DNA of 64,000 bases, from assembly GCF_009363795.1 (NCBI RefSeq), contig NZ_CP045420.1, positions 973,001 through 1,037,000 on the forward strand, written 5' to 3'. The notes under the pieces were generated by a model. The model ran no database searches, was not told the DNA's origin, and saw only the letters and a list, made by a program, of their open reading frames with translations. A program made the position numbers and the translations under genes. The stretch comes from Palleronia sp. THAF1 (GTDB lineage Bacteria > Pseudomonadota > Alphaproteobacteria > Rhodobacterales > Rhodobacteraceae). Below, piece after piece: positions 1 to 9,594 of this stretch; within the stretch, counting starts at the first letter, position 1, and each line of letters opens with the position of its first letter.

Positions 1-1
1 C

Positions 2-673
2 ACATCGCAGGAAGACCTTCTGGCGCTGGTGCATCAACTGAACGCCGACCCGAAGGTTCACGGCATCCTCGTGCAGCTTCCACTGCCGGACCACGTGGAT
101 TCCAACACCGTCATCAACGCCATTGCGCCCGAAAAAGACGTGGACGGGTTCCATATCTCCAACGCGGGACTGCTCGCGACGGGGCAGAACGCGATGGTGC
201 CCTGCACGCCGCTGGGCTCTCTGATGATGCTGCGCGATCAGCTTGGGTCGCTGTCTGGCTTGGATGCCGTCGTGGTGGGCCGCTCGAACATCGTCGGCAA
301 GCCCATGGCGCAGCTGCTTCTGGGCGAAAGCTGTACAGTGACGATTGCCCATTCCCGAACGAAGAATCTGGCAGAGGTCGTACGCCGCGCCGACATCGTC
401 GTGGCCGCGGTGGGCCGCCGCAAGATGATCCCCGGCGATTGGATCAAGCCGGGCGCCACCGTCATCGACGTGGGCATCAACCGCATTCCGAACGGCGACA
501 AGACCCGCCTTGTCGGTGACGTCGATTTCGACAGCGCAGTTCAGGTCGCGGGGGCGATTACGCCCGTGCCCGGCGGTGTCGGCCCCATGACCATCGCCTG
601 CCTGCTGGCCAACACCGTGACGGCCTGCTGCCGCATCCATGGCCTGCGCCCGCCCGAAGGTCTGACCGCCTGA
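2..673 (+). CDS. folD: FolD, methylenetetrahydrofolate dehydrogenase / cyclohydrolase (5' truncated)
   Basis: Bifunctional cytosolic enzyme that converts 5,10-methylene-THF to 10-formyl-THF in the one-carbon pathway. The frame is open to the window edge, so the N-terminus lies outside; about 223 residues remain of the usual 280-300. The substrate-site motif [10 protein letters not shown], the DVDGFH motif, the nucleotide-binding [11 protein letters not shown] and the C-terminal [11 protein letters not shown] are all intact. It ends 15 bases before the formate dehydrogenase beta gene on the same strand. This fits a shared C1 theme, because formyl-THF and formate are interconvertible. Nothing looks broken apart from the window edge. 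Confidence 0.97.
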   Translation, partial: TSQEDLLALVHQLNADPKVHGILVQLPLPDHVDSNTVINAIAPEKDVDGFHISNAGLLATGQNAMVPCTPLGSLMMLRDQLGSLSGLDAVVVGRSNIVGKPMAQLLLGESCTVTIAHSRTKNLAEVVRRADIVVAAVGRRKMIPGDWIKPGATVIDVGINRIPNGDKTRLVGDVDFDSAVQVAGAITPVPGGVGPMTIACLLANTVTACCRIHGLRPPEGLTA

Positions 674-688
674 TACCGGAGACGAGAC

Positions 689-2368
689 ATGAACGAGATG
701 CCCCCCTCTCTGACCGGCCCGCGCCGATCCGTCGCCAAGACAAAGGGCCGCCCGCTGAATGATAACGCGGTTGCCGAAGTGCAGGCCCTGATCGGCAGCG
801 ACCTGAAGCGCGACATGCTGATCGAGTATCTTCATGCGATTCAGGACTCGCACGGCCATATCTCCGCCGCGCATCTTCGGGCGCTCGCGCATCTGATGGG
901 CATCGGGCAGGCAGAGGTCTATGAGGTCGCGTCATTCTACGACCATTTCGATCTGGTGAAAGAGGGGGAGACACCGCCCCCCGCGCTGACCATCCGCATC
1001 TGTGACGGCATCGCCTGCATGATGGCCGGTGCCGAGAAGCTGATCGAAGAGATGCGCGCAGGCACCGACCCTTCCGATATCCGCATCGAACGCGCGCCCT
1101 GCATGGGTGGCTGCGACGTGGCCCCCGCAGCGCGGGTGGGCGACCGCGAGGTCGGGCTGGCCGATGCGCAAAAACTGCAGATGCTGGTCGCGACCGGCGA
1201 CACCAAGACCTTGATTCCAAATTATATCGATCTTCCGGCCTACCGCGAGAAAGATGGATATCTGCAAATCCAGCGTCTGCGCGATGGTGAGTTGACCATC
1301 GAACAGGTGATCGACGAGTTGCAGGACAGCTGCCTGAAAGGCCTTGGTGGCGCGGGCTTCGTGACAGGAAAGAAATGGGAGCTTGTCCGCAAGAACCCCG
1401 GTCCGCGCCTGATGACGATCAACGCCGACGAGGGCGAGCCCGGTACCTTCAAGGACCGCTACCACATGGAGCGGAACCCCCACGCGATGCTGGAAGGCGC
1501 GTTGATCGGGGCGCACTGCGTCGAAGCCGAACGCATCTACCTGTACATGCGCGCCGAATACCCCGCCGCGATCGAGATCATGCGCCGCGAGATCGCTGCC
1601 ATCGAAGAGGCGGGCATCGTCCAGAAAGGCTTCATCGAAATGCGTCGCGGGGCAGGCGCCTACATCTGCGGCGAGGAATCCGCGATGGTCGAAAGCATCG
1701 AAGGCAAGCGCGGCCTGCCGCGTCTGCGCCCTCCGGTCATCGGGCAGGTCGGCCTGTTCGGGAGACCGACGCTGAACAACAATGTCGAAACGCTATATTG
1801 GGTGCCGCAAATCCTGGGCAAAGGGATCGAGTGGTTCCGCGACAAGGGCAAGCCGGACCACCCCGGCCAGCGGTCCTGGTCCGTTTCCGGCCGCGTCAAA
1901 CGCCCCGGCATCGTGCAGGCCCCCGCCGGATCGACCGCGCACGAGCTGATCGAAGCTTGCGGTGGCATGGCCGAGGGGCACGAGTTCAAGGCCTATCTTC
2001 CCGGCGGCGCATCCGGCGGAATCCTGCCCGCATCGAAGGGCGATGTGCCGCTCGATTTCGGGGGTGAGCTAGCTGATCTTGGCGCTTTCGTCGGCAGCCA
2101 CGCCGTCGTCATCTTCAGCCAAACCGACAACATGAAGGACGTCGCTCTGAATCTGATCGACTTTTTCACCCACGAATCCTGCGGTCAGTGCACTCCCTGT
2201 CGCGGCGGGACCGAAAAGCTGGCGCAATTGCTGCGCCGCGACAGCTTGGACGAAGATGCGATCGGCGATCTGGAAGACGTCATGCGCGACGCCTCGATCT
2301 GCGGTCTGGGGCAGGCGGCCCCGAATCCGGTGCGCCACCTGCTGACCTATTTCCGGGAGGATCTGTGA
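689..2368 (+). CDS. fdsB: NAD-dependent formate dehydrogenase beta subunit (NuoE-NuoF fusion)
   Basis: Diaphorase subunit that passes electrons from the catalytic subunit through FMN to NAD. It is a fusion of 559 residues. Residues about 20-150 are a NuoE-like thioredoxin fold with a [2Fe-2S] set at C105, C110, C138 and C142. The rest is NuoF-like, with FMN/NAD motifs GLGGAGF and ICGEES and a [4Fe-4S] motif SCGQCTPC (C498, C501, C504, plus C538). Rhodobacter capsulatus carries the NuoE part as separate FdsG. The fused form resembles the beta subunit of the two-subunit FDH1 of Methylorubrum extorquens (family knowledge). The stop overlaps the alpha-subunit start as TGATG, so the two are translationally coupled. 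Confidence 0.93.
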   Translation: MNEMPPSLTGPRRSVAKTKGRPLNDNAVAEVQALIGSDLKRDMLIEYLHAIQDSHGHISAAHLRALAHLMGIGQAEVYEVASFYDHFDLVKEGETPPPALTIRICDGIACMMAGAEKLIEEMRAGTDPSDIRIERAPCMGGCDVAPAARVGDREVGLADAQKLQMLVATGDTKTLIPNYIDLPAYREKDGYLQIQRLRDGELTIEQVIDELQDSCLKGLGGAGFVTGKKWELVRKNPGPRLMTINADEGEPGTFKDRYHMERNPHAMLEGALIGAHCVEAERIYLYMRAEYPAAIEIMRREIAAIEEAGIVQKGFIEMRRGAGAYICGEESAMVESIEGKRGLPRLRPPVIGQVGLFGRPTLNNNVETLYWVPQILGKGIEWFRDKGKPDHPGQRSWSVSGRVKRPGIVQAPAGSTAHELIEACGGMAEGHEFKAYLPGGASGGILPASKGDVPLDFGGELADLGAFVGSHAVVIFSQTDNMKDVALNLIDFFTHESCGQCTPCRGGTEKLAQLLRRDSLDEDAIGDLEDVMRDASICGLGQAAPNPVRHLLTYFREDL

Positions 2369-5151
2369 TGAGTGATGACGTGAAGATCACCCTAGACGGC
2401 ATTGAAATCGAAGCGAAATCGGACGAGACGATCTGGCAGGTCGCCAAGCGGGCGGGCACCACGATCCCGCACCTGTGCTGGCGCGACGAGCCGGGCTACC
2501 GCGCCGATGGCAACTGCCGCTCTTGCATGGTCGAGGTAGACGGAGAGGGCAAACTCGCCGCCTCCTGCCATCGGAAAGTGACAGACGGCATGGTGGTGAA
2601 GACCGCGTCCGAGCGCGCCACCAAGGCCCGCGCCATGGTGTTCGAGATGCTCGGCGCAGACATGGCCGACCCGGCCTCCAGCGCCGACGGCGATGCGCCG
2701 TTCTGGGAATGGTCGCGCACGATGGGGATCGCAGACCGTGTATCCGGGGACCGTTTGCCTTCAAAGTTCGGGACGCATGAGCAGCCGGAGCACGACGCGA
2801 CGAACCCGGCCATCGCGGTGAACCTGTCAGCCTGCATCGCCTGCAACCTATGCGTTCGCGCCTGCCGCGAAGTGCAGGTGAACGACGTGATGGGCATGGC
2901 GGACCGCGGTCATCACACGATCCCGGTCTTCGACCAGCACGACCCCATGGGCCACTCCACCTGCGTGACCTGTGGCGAATGCGTCCAAGCCTGCCCCACG
3001 GGTGCGCTGATGGAAAAGACCCTGCTGGACGACGCCAACCGCACCCGCGCCGTGCCCGAACAGGCCATCGAGACCATCAACAGCGTCTGCCCCTACTGCG
3101 GTGTCGGTTGCCAGACAGAAGTTTCGGTCGCCGATGGTAAGATCGTGCGCGTCGACGGTGCCGATGGCCCCGCGAACGAGAACCGGCTCTGCGTGAAGGG
3201 TCGGTTCGGCTACGACTACGCAATGTCACCCAAGCGGCTGACCACACCGCTGATCCGCCGCGACGACGCGCCGAAGGTGGACGCGCCGGACTTCAGCGGC
3301 GACTGGCGAGAGGTGTTCCGAGAAGCCACGTGGGACGAGGCGATGGAGCGCGCCGCCACGGGCCTGACCACTGCGCGGGACACCCACGGCGGCGGGTCCA
3401 TCGCGGGGTTCGGGTCGGCCAAGGGATCGAACGAGGAAGCGTACCTGTTCCAGAAACTGATCCGCGCTGGTTTCGGCACGAACAACGTCGATCACTGCAC
3501 GCGACTGTGTCACGCGTCATCCGTCGCCGCCCTGTTGGAAGGCGTCGGATCGGGTGCTGTCAGCGCACCCTTCATGGATGCGCACAAGGCAAATTGCGTC
3601 ATCATCATCGGCGCGCGGCCCACTGTGAACCACCCCGTCGCCGCCACCTATTTCAAGCGCGCCGCCAAACGCGGCACGAAGATCGTCGTCATCGACCCGC
3701 GCGGTCAGGATATGATGACCCACGCGGAACATTCCTTGCGCTTCACCCCCGGCACGGATGTGGCGCTTCTGAACGCCATGCTGCATGTGATTGTTGAAGA
3801 AAACCTTTACGATCAGCAGTATATTCAGGCCCATGTGTCCGAGTTCGACGCGCTGAAGGCCAAGGTGGCTGACTTTTCGCCTGAAGCGATGGCCGAGACC
3901 TGCGGGATCGATGCGAAGACCATCCGCGACGTAGCCCGGCTGTATGCAAGCTCGGAACGGTCGATGATCTTCTGGGGCATGGGCATCAGCCAGCATGTCC
4001 ACGGCACCGACAACTCGCGCGGGCTAATCGCCTTGGCGCTGATCACCGGTCACATCGGGCGCGAGGGGACCGGCTTGCACCCGTTACGGGGACAGAATAA
4101 CGTGCAGGGCGCCTCTGACGCTGGCCTGATCCCCGCCAGCTATCCCGATTACGCGCAGGTCGATAATCCTGACGCCCGCGCGAAGTTCGAAGATGCCTGG
4201 GGCCGATCGCTCGATCCCGAAAAGGGCCTGACGGTGGTAGAGGTCGTGGACGCCATCCACGATGGTGACGTGCGCGCGATGTATGTGATGGGTGAAAATC
4301 CCGCCATGTCGGACCCTGACCAGAACCACGCCCGTGCAGCCTTCGCCAAGCTCGATCACCTTGTGGTGCAGGACATTTTCCTGACCGAAACCGCTTGGTT
4401 CGCCGATGTCATCCTGCCCGCCAGCGCGCACGCCGAAAAGCGCGGAACCTTCACCAATACCAACCGTCAGGTTCAGATGGGCCGCCCCGCGATCCAGCTG
4501 CCGGGACAGGCGCGACAGGATCTGGAGATCATCATCGATCTTGGCCAGCGCTGCGGAATGAACTGGGCTTACGATGGTCCGGCAGAGGTCTATGCCGAGA
4601 TGGCAGGTCTGATGCCCTCGCTCGATGGGATCAGCTGGGACATGATCGAGACGCAGAACAGCGTGACCTATCCGCTGAAGGGCGACAGCCAGGAATGGGT
4701 GATCTTCAAGGACGGTTTCCCGACCCAGGACGGCCGCGCCAAGCTGGTGCCTGTCGATCTGCTGCCGCCGGACGAGCGCCCGGATGCGGACTACCCGCTC
4801 GTTTTGACGACCGGCCGCCTGCTGGAGCATTGGCACACCGGCGCGATGACCCGGAACGCGGATGTTCTGGACGCGCTGGAGCCGGAAGGCATCGCCGCGA
4901 TGAACAAGCGAACAATGGAAGCGATGGGGCTGACAGCGGGACAGGTGGTCACGGTGGAAACCCGTCGTGGCACGGTTTCGGCAGTTCTGCGCATGGACCG
5001 AGAGGTCGCGGACGACATGGTGTTCATGCCGTTCTGCTTCGTGGAGTCGGCGGCGAACATGCTGACGAACCCGCAACTGGATCCCTACGGCAAGATCCCC
5101 GAGTTCAAGTTCTGCGCGGCGCGCGTTTCGGTGCCGGTCGCGGCAGAGTAG
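2368..5151 (+). CDS. fdsA: Formate dehydrogenase alpha (catalytic molybdopterin) subunit
   Basis: Catalytic subunit that oxidises formate to CO2 at a bis-molybdopterin guanine dinucleotide centre; 927 residues, cytosolic. The start at 2368 is fixed by the TGATG overlap with the beta gene; an open frame extending upstream is spurious. Domains in order: N-terminal [2Fe-2S] ferredoxin (CWRDEPGYRADGNCRSC), NuoG-like histidine-cysteine region, two ferredoxin clusters (CIACNLCVRAC and CVTCGECVQACP), the [4Fe-4S]-Mo domain entry CPYCGVGCQ, then the active site DHCTRLCHASS. The metal ligand is a cysteine, residue 381 (TGT codon), not selenocysteine. No fdhD, fdsC or fdsD follows; the next genes run on the opposite strand, so sulfuration factors must be elsewhere. 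Confidence 0.95.
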   Translation: MSDDVKITLDGIEIEAKSDETIWQVAKRAGTTIPHLCWRDEPGYRADGNCRSCMVEVDGEGKLAASCHRKVTDGMVVKTASERATKARAMVFEMLGADMADPASSADGDAPFWEWSRTMGIADRVSGDRLPSKFGTHEQPEHDATNPAIAVNLSACIACNLCVRACREVQVNDVMGMADRGHHTIPVFDQHDPMGHSTCVTCGECVQACPTGALMEKTLLDDANRTRAVPEQAIETINSVCPYCGVGCQTEVSVADGKIVRVDGADGPANENRLCVKGRFGYDYAMSPKRLTTPLIRRDDAPKVDAPDFSGDWREVFREATWDEAMERAATGLTTARDTHGGGSIAGFGSAKGSNEEAYLFQKLIRAGFGTNNVDHCTRLCHASSVAALLEGVGSGAVSAPFMDAHKANCVIIIGARPTVNHPVAATYFKRAAKRGTKIVVIDPRGQDMMTHAEHSLRFTPGTDVALLNAMLHVIVEENLYDQQYIQAHVSEFDALKAKVADFSPEAMAETCGIDAKTIRDVARLYASSERSMIFWGMGISQHVHGTDNSRGLIALALITGHIGREGTGLHPLRGQNNVQGASDAGLIPASYPDYAQVDNPDARAKFEDAWGRSLDPEKGLTVVEVVDAIHDGDVRAMYVMGENPAMSDPDQNHARAAFAKLDHLVVQDIFLTETAWFADVILPASAHAEKRGTFTNTNRQVQMGRPAIQLPGQARQDLEIIIDLGQRCGMNWAYDGPAEVYAEMAGLMPSLDGISWDMIETQNSVTYPLKGDSQEWVIFKDGFPTQDGRAKLVPVDLLPPDERPDADYPLVLTTGRLLEHWHTGAMTRNADVLDALEPEGIAAMNKRTMEAMGLTAGQVVTVETRRGTVSAVLRMDREVADDMVFMPFCFVESAANMLTNPQLDPYGKIPEFKFCAARVSVPVAAE

Positions 5152-5154
5152 GGG

Positions 5155-5868
5155 CTAGAACAACAGCGCGACGATCAGCGGGCACAGGATCGCGGTCGTC
5201 AGCGCGCCCAATCCCATGCCGATGCCAGCGAAGGTGCCCGCGGTCGAGTTGACGCGGAAGGCATGCGCCGTGCCGATCCCGTGCGCCGCCAGCCCGACCG
5301 CGAAGCCGCGCGCGCGCCAGTCGGTGAAACCCAAGGCGTTCAGCATCGGAGTCGCGATTACCGCGCCGGAAATACCGGTGAGGACCACCAGAACCGCCGT
5401 CAAAGATGGCAGCGCGCCGATCTGTTCGGCGACGCCCAGCGCCACGGGGGCCGTCGCGGATTTGGGTGCGACGGACAGAAGTGTCTCGCCTCTGACGCCC
5501 AAAGCCCAAGCGACCCCCAGTGCCGAAAGAATGGCCGTCGTGGTGCCAGCCAGGACCGCGAGCACCATCGGCAGCACCGCGCGGCGCAGCTTTTGCGCGT
5601 TCTCGAACAGGGGAAGGGCCAATGCTACGGTCGCGGGGCCAAGCATGAAGTGAACGAACTGCGCGCCCTCGAAATAGCGGGCGTAGGGAATATCAGTCGC
5701 GACCAGCACGGCACCGACTAAAATGACGGCGATCAGAACCGGGTTCGCCAACGGATGTTTCGCCCATCCTGCGATCCGATCCGCGATCAGATAGGCCACG
5801 AGCGTCAGAGTCAGCCACAGCAAAGGCTCTTGCGCGAGGTAGGACCAAAGCGATGCGGCGTCAGTCAT
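5155..5868 (-). CDS. lrgB: LrgB/CidB-family membrane protein
   Basis: Multi-pass inner-membrane protein of 237 residues with hydrophobic segments along most of its length and the family motif APKSATAPVALGVAEQIG. Homologues are described in murein hydrolase control (Staphylococcus), pyruvate uptake (Bacillus PftB) and glycolate/glycerate exchange (plant PLGG1). I chose the start at 5868 (MTDAASLW) rather than an upstream in-frame ATG because it overlaps the lrgA stop by only 8 bases. It is the last gene of a four-gene minus-strand operon with lrgA, an aldolase and matB, which makes carboxylate transport the more likely role. The substrate cannot be read from the sequence. Confidence 0.88.
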   Translation of the reverse strand: MTDAASLWSYLAQEPLLWLTLTLVAYLIADRIAGWAKHPLANPVLIAVILVGAVLVATDIPYARYFEGAQFVHFMLGPATVALALPLFENAQKLRRAVLPMVLAVLAGTTTAILSALGVAWALGVRGETLLSVAPKSATAPVALGVAEQIGALPSLTAVLVVLTGISGAVIATPMLNALGFTDWRARGFAVGLAAHGIGTAHAFRVNSTAGTFAGIGMGLGALTTAILCPLIVALLF

Positions 5869-6214
5869 CGTCGGCGCCCGTGAGTTTTGCGACGGCGCGG
5901 AACACGACGACCGCGACAAGGATCGACGCGGCAGTGCTGACGATTAGCGCGACCATCAAGGCGGGGCCTTGCCGACCGAACGTGTCCAGATGCGCGACGA
6001 CGCCGACGCCTGCGGGCACGAACAGTAGCGACAGATGGGACAGTAGCGCGTGCGCCGTGTCCTCGACCATCGCGCGCAGGGGCGACCAGACCATCAGGGC
6101 GACGAACAGGAACGTCAGACCTAGAACCGGGCCCGGCAACGGCAGGCCAGTGCCCCGAGCCAAGCTTTCCCCGGCCAGTTGGAACACCAACAGAATGGCG
6201 ATAGCGCGAATCAT
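5861..6214 (-). CDS. lrgA: LrgA/CidA-family membrane protein
   Basis: Small membrane protein of 117 residues with four hydrophobic helices. It has the family features LPLPGPVLGL near residues 24-33 and LFVPAGVGVV near residues 65-74. LrgA-type proteins act as the partner of LrgB in a holin-like or transport complex (family knowledge). The start overlaps the stop of the aldolase gene as ATGA (6211-6214), and its 3' end overlaps lrgB. Pairing with two carbon-metabolism enzymes suggests a transporter half rather than a lysis function; this is inference from gene order. Confidence 0.88.
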   Translation of the reverse strand: MIRAIAILLVFQLAGESLARGTGLPLPGPVLGLTFLFVALMVWSPLRAMVEDTAHALLSHLSLLFVPAGVGVVAHLDTFGRQGPALMVALIVSTAASILVAVVVFRAVAKLTGADDD

Positions 6215-6867
6215 GGCAGGCGCTTCAATCCGTAGTCCTCGAATGCAGCGAGCGTTTCGTCGATCTCCGCGCGGCTTAGGATATGCGCTGCGTCACCGAC
6301 CAACAGGTACGCCTTCGCCAAGGCCTCCAACTCCTCCATCCGCCATAGCGCGCGGGGCAGGCTCTCGCCCGTAACGACCGCGCCATGGTTCGCCATCAGG
6401 CAGCCTTGCCGGCCCTCCATCGCCGCGACGACCGCGTCCGAGAGCGCAGGCGTGCCAAACAAGGCATACTCCGCAACCCGCACATCATCCCCGCCGAAGG
6501 CCGCGATCATGTAGGTGCATGCCGGAATCGGCTTGCGGGTCATCGCCTGTGCGGTGGCATGCGTCGGGTGGGCATGAACGACCGCGTGAACGCCCGGTTT
6601 CGCGTGGTAGAGCGCACGGTGGAAATGCCACTCTGTCGATGGTTTATGCGGCCCCGAAGCGGTGCCGTCTTGTAGCTTGATCGTCGCGACCATTTCGGGG
6701 CGCATCTGGTCGTATGCGATCCCGGACGGCGTGATGAGCATCGTGTCGTCGACCCGAACCGAGACATTGCCCGAACTGCCGTGGTTCAAGCCCTTCATCG
6801 CCATCGAAAGACATGCGTCGATCACGGCCTGTCGAACGGCTGTCGTGTCCTTATATGGCGGCGTCAT
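6211..6867 (-). CDS. Class II aldolase/adducin family protein
   Basis: Zinc-dependent aldolase-fold enzyme of 218 residues, the usual length for L-fuculose-phosphate aldolase relatives. Motifs: the phosphate-loop-like SSGNVSVR and LITPSG, the catalytic-acid region PSTEWHFH, the metal-binding pair in VVHAHPTHA and a third histidine in ANHGAVV. The sugar or acid substrate is not predictable; fuculose, ribulose or 3-oxo-acid phosphates are possible. It is translationally coupled on both sides (ATGA overlaps with matB upstream and lrgA downstream), so it is likely part of one degradation and uptake pathway with them. Confidence 0.88.
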   Translation of the reverse strand: MTPPYKDTTAVRQAVIDACLSMAMKGLNHGSSGNVSVRVDDTMLITPSGIAYDQMRPEMVATIKLQDGTASGPHKPSTEWHFHRALYHAKPGVHAVVHAHPTHATAQAMTRKPIPACTYMIAAFGGDDVRVAEYALFGTPALSDAVVAAMEGRQGCLMANHGAVVTGESLPRALWRMEELEALAKAYLLVGDAAHILSRAEIDETLAAFEDYGLKRLP

Positions 6868-8357
6868 GCGAACACGTCAGCGTAGGTTGCCCGCAATGCG
6901 GCCTTCTGAACCTTCCCCATCGTGTTGCGCGGCAGTTCATCGATGACGATGTAGTGTTTCGGCCGCTTATAGTCCGCCAGCGACTCTGCCGCTGCTGCGC
7001 GCACAGCATCCAGATCCAACGCCTCCCGATAGGAAAGCACCGCCACGACGCCTTCCCCAAAGTCCGTATGCGGCACGCCGATCACAGCGCTTTCCACGAC
7101 GCCCGGCAGCCTATCCAGAACGTCTTCGACCTCCTTCGGATAAACATTGTACCCGCCAGAGATGACCAAATCCTTACCGCGCCCGACGATCGTGACATAT
7201 CCATCAGAGTCGATAGTCCCCAAGTCGCCGGTGATGAACCAGCCGTCCGGGCGCAGCTCTTCCGCGGTCTTCTCGGGCATCTGCCAATAGCCCTTGAAAA
7301 CATGCGGTCCACGCACTTCGATGGTGCCGATCTTGCCCTTTTCGACGGGGGCATCTCCATCCATCACGCGCAGCTCTGTACCGGGCAGCGGATGGCCTAC
7401 GGTGCCCGCCCGCCGCTCGCCTTCGTATGGGTTGGATGTGTTCATCCCGGTTTCCGTCATCCCGTATCGCTCAAGAATTCGGTGACCGGTGCGATCTTCG
7501 AACCGGACGTGCGTTTCCGCTAGAAGCGGCGCAGAGCCGGAGATGAAAAGGCGCATGTGCGCGGCGGTGTCTATTCCAAAGCGCTCGTCCGCCAGAAGGC
7601 GGGTGTAGAAGGTCGGCACGCCCATCATCGTCGTCGCGTCTGGAAGCGCGCCTAGAACAGCTTCCAGATCGAACTTCGGAAGGAAGATCAGGCTGTTGCC
7701 GGACAGAAGTGATGTGTTGATGGCAACGAACAGGCCATGGGCATGGAAGATGGGCAGCGCGTGCAACAGCACGTCGTCGGACGTGATCTGCCAAGTTTCG
7801 ACTAGCGCCTGCGCGTTAGACAGCAGATTGCCGTGCGTCAGCATCGCGCCCTTGGACCGTCCCGTCGTGCCGGACGTGTATAGAAAGGCTGCCAAATCAC
7901 CCGTTTCGCGCGGTCGTGGCGCCGGTATACCATTGGCAACGTGATCCGGCATTGCCTCTGTGAAGCTGCCTTTCCCAGCCGCGTCCAATGTCAAAAGCGG
8001 TGCGCCGAGTGCGTTGGTATCAGATGCGCGCGCGGGATCGACGATGACCATCGACGGCGCGGCGTCAGAGATGAAGTAGGCCATCTCCGGTGGGGTGTAG
8101 GCGGTGTTGAGGGGCACGAAGACAACGCCGCGCGCGATGCAGGCGGCGTAGATCGCCAAGGCGTCCAGCGATTTCTCGACCTGCAGGACCAGCCGGTCGC
8201 CCATCTTCAGCCCGTGCGAGTCCAGAACGGCGGCGGCGCGCGCAGAAAGTTGCAGGAAGTCCGCGTAGTTGAGTTTGCGTCCGTCGGGTTCGGACGCGAA
8301 CGGCGCAGTGCTGCCGCGATGCGGCGCGAAAAGGGCGTCGAAGAGCGGGTTGGTCAT
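6864..8357 (-). CDS. matB: Malonyl-CoA synthetase (MatB-type acyl-CoA ligase)
   Basis: ATP-dependent ligase forming malonyl-CoA (or methylmalonyl-CoA) from the free diacid; 497 residues from the ATG at 8357, which begins TNPLFDALFAPH as MatB proteins do. Motifs: P-loop YTSGTTGRSKGAML near residue 160, ERYGMTETGMNTSNPY (the extended motif typical of MatB), GDLGTIDSDGY, and the C-terminal catalytic lysine region LPRNTMGKVQK. An in-frame ATG at 8405 would add 16 unlikely residues. It is the first gene of the operon with the aldolase and lrgAB; a 126-base gap separates it from divergent ureD. Short-chain acyl-CoA ligase is the alternative call. Confidence 0.88.
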   Translation of the reverse strand: MTNPLFDALFAPHRGSTAPFASEPDGRKLNYADFLQLSARAAAVLDSHGLKMGDRLVLQVEKSLDALAIYAACIARGVVFVPLNTAYTPPEMAYFISDAAPSMVIVDPARASDTNALGAPLLTLDAAGKGSFTEAMPDHVANGIPAPRPRETGDLAAFLYTSGTTGRSKGAMLTHGNLLSNAQALVETWQITSDDVLLHALPIFHAHGLFVAINTSLLSGNSLIFLPKFDLEAVLGALPDATTMMGVPTFYTRLLADERFGIDTAAHMRLFISGSAPLLAETHVRFEDRTGHRILERYGMTETGMNTSNPYEGERRAGTVGHPLPGTELRVMDGDAPVEKGKIGTIEVRGPHVFKGYWQMPEKTAEELRPDGWFITGDLGTIDSDGYVTIVGRGKDLVISGGYNVYPKEVEDVLDRLPGVVESAVIGVPHTDFGEGVVAVLSYREALDLDAVRAAAAESLADYKRPKHYIVIDELPRNTMGKVQKAALRATYADVFA

Positions 8358-8483
8358 CAAGGCGGCTCTGGTTTGCTGAATATTTGGGCGAAGTGCCCGG
8401 CGCATGCTGGATCAGCTTAGGCCAGTCTGTCCCGAAGCGTAAGACGCCTTGCCCTTGATGGTAGGCGATGGCTTGATGCCTCC

Positions 8484-9281
8484 ATGCTGGACGCCCAACC
8501 TTCATCGTTGCAACCCCGCGCCTTTGGGTCCGTACGCGTTCACGTGGGCACGCGCGGTCTAGCTGGATTGCGTCAGTCTGGTGCGATGAAGCTGCTGTTC
8601 CCGCGTCGCGCCACGACCGAGGCTGTGATGGTCAACACCGCGGGCGGGATCACCGGGGGTGATCGCTTCGATATCGAGGCGCATGTCGATGCCGAGACCG
8701 CTCTGACGCTCACAACGCAGGCCTGTGAGCGAGCGTATGCGGCGCAGCCTGGCCCCGCTGGAGTATTATCGGTGCGGCTTCGCGTGGACGGAACGCTGAA
8801 CTGGCTGCCGCAGGAAACGTTATTGTTCGATAAGTGCAATTTTGCGCGTGTTATGACAGTTGATCTGGCTCCGAATGCACGGTTTCTGCTAGGCGAGTCG
8901 ATTTGCTTCGGACGGCTTGCGCGTGGCGAACGGCTGCTGGATGCCCGCTTTCGGGATCGGGTAGTGATCCGGCGCGCGGGGCATCTGATTTATCGGGACG
9001 GTGTCGATCTTTCTGGCAACGTGAATGCCATTCTCGACCGGCCTGCGGTGGCCAACGGGGCGCGGGCGATGGCGTCCGTGGTGCTGGCAGCACCGGGGGC
9101 GGGGGCAGTTGTCCAAAACCTGCGGGCTATGCTGCCCGATCGCGCTGGCGCCTCGACGCTTGGCCCCGATCTTCTGGTTCTGCGCCTTCTGGCCCCAGAT
9201 GGGTTCGACTTGCGCAAGACGCTGATTCCGGTTCTGAAATATCTGGCGGGACAGGATCTTCCCGCTGTCTGGAGGCTCTGA
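8484..9281 (+). CDS. ureD: Urease accessory protein UreD
   Basis: Chaperone that binds apo-urease and, with UreF and UreG, opens a path for nickel delivery; 265 residues, cytosolic. It shows the family motifs [14 protein letters not shown] and [10 protein letters not shown], and the usual RARVDLDGRF-type region replaced by [15 protein letters not shown]. It starts the urease operon and ends one base before the ureA start. No strong ribosome-binding site is visible before the ATG at 8484; a start a few codons downstream cannot be excluded. Confidence 0.94.
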   Translation: MLDAQPSSLQPRAFGSVRVHVGTRGLAGLRQSGAMKLLFPRRATTEAVMVNTAGGITGGDRFDIEAHVDAETALTLTTQACERAYAAQPGPAGVLSVRLRVDGTLNWLPQETLLFDKCNFARVMTVDLAPNARFLLGESICFGRLARGERLLDARFRDRVVIRRAGHLIYRDGVDLSGNVNAILDRPAVANGARAMASVVLAAPGAGAVVQNLRAMLPDRAGASTLGPDLLVLRLLAPDGFDLRKTLIPVLKYLAGQDLPAVWRL

Positions 9282-9282
9282 C

Positions 9283-9585
9283 ATGCAACTGACACCCCGC
9301 GAAAAGGACAAGCTGCTGGTTGCACTGGCGGCCATCGTCGCGCGCAAACGGCTGGAGCGTGGCGTCAAGCTGAACCACCCCGAGGCCATCGCCCTCATAA
9401 CCGATGCGGTCGTCGAAGGTGCGCGCGACGGACGTTCCGTCGCCGACATGATGGAAGCCGGCGCAGAGGTTGTGACCCGCGAGATGTGCATGGAGGGCCT
9501 GCCCGAAATGATCCACGACGTTCAAGTCGAAGCGACCTTTCCCGATGGTACCAAGCTGGTGACCGTCCATAATCCGATCCGATAG
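9283..9585 (+). CDS. ureA: Urease gamma subunit
   Basis: Smallest structural subunit of the nickel urease that hydrolyses urea to ammonia and carbamate; 100 residues, full length. It begins [12 protein letters not shown] and contains [21 protein letters not shown], both diagnostic. A GGAGG ribosome-binding site lies 7 bases before the start, inside the end of ureD. Followed after 9 bases by a small unrecognised membrane-protein gene instead of directly by ureB. Confidence 0.97.
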   Translation: MQLTPREKDKLLVALAAIVARKRLERGVKLNHPEAIALITDAVVEGARDGRSVADMMEAGAEVVTREMCMEGLPEMIHDVQVEATFPDGTKLVTVHNPIR

Positions 9586-9594
9586 GAGACACCC

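Noticed and set aside
3490-3520. Possible selenocysteine codon at the formate dehydrogenase active site
   Set aside because: The codon at 3508 is TGT (cysteine), not TGA, so no recoding is needed.
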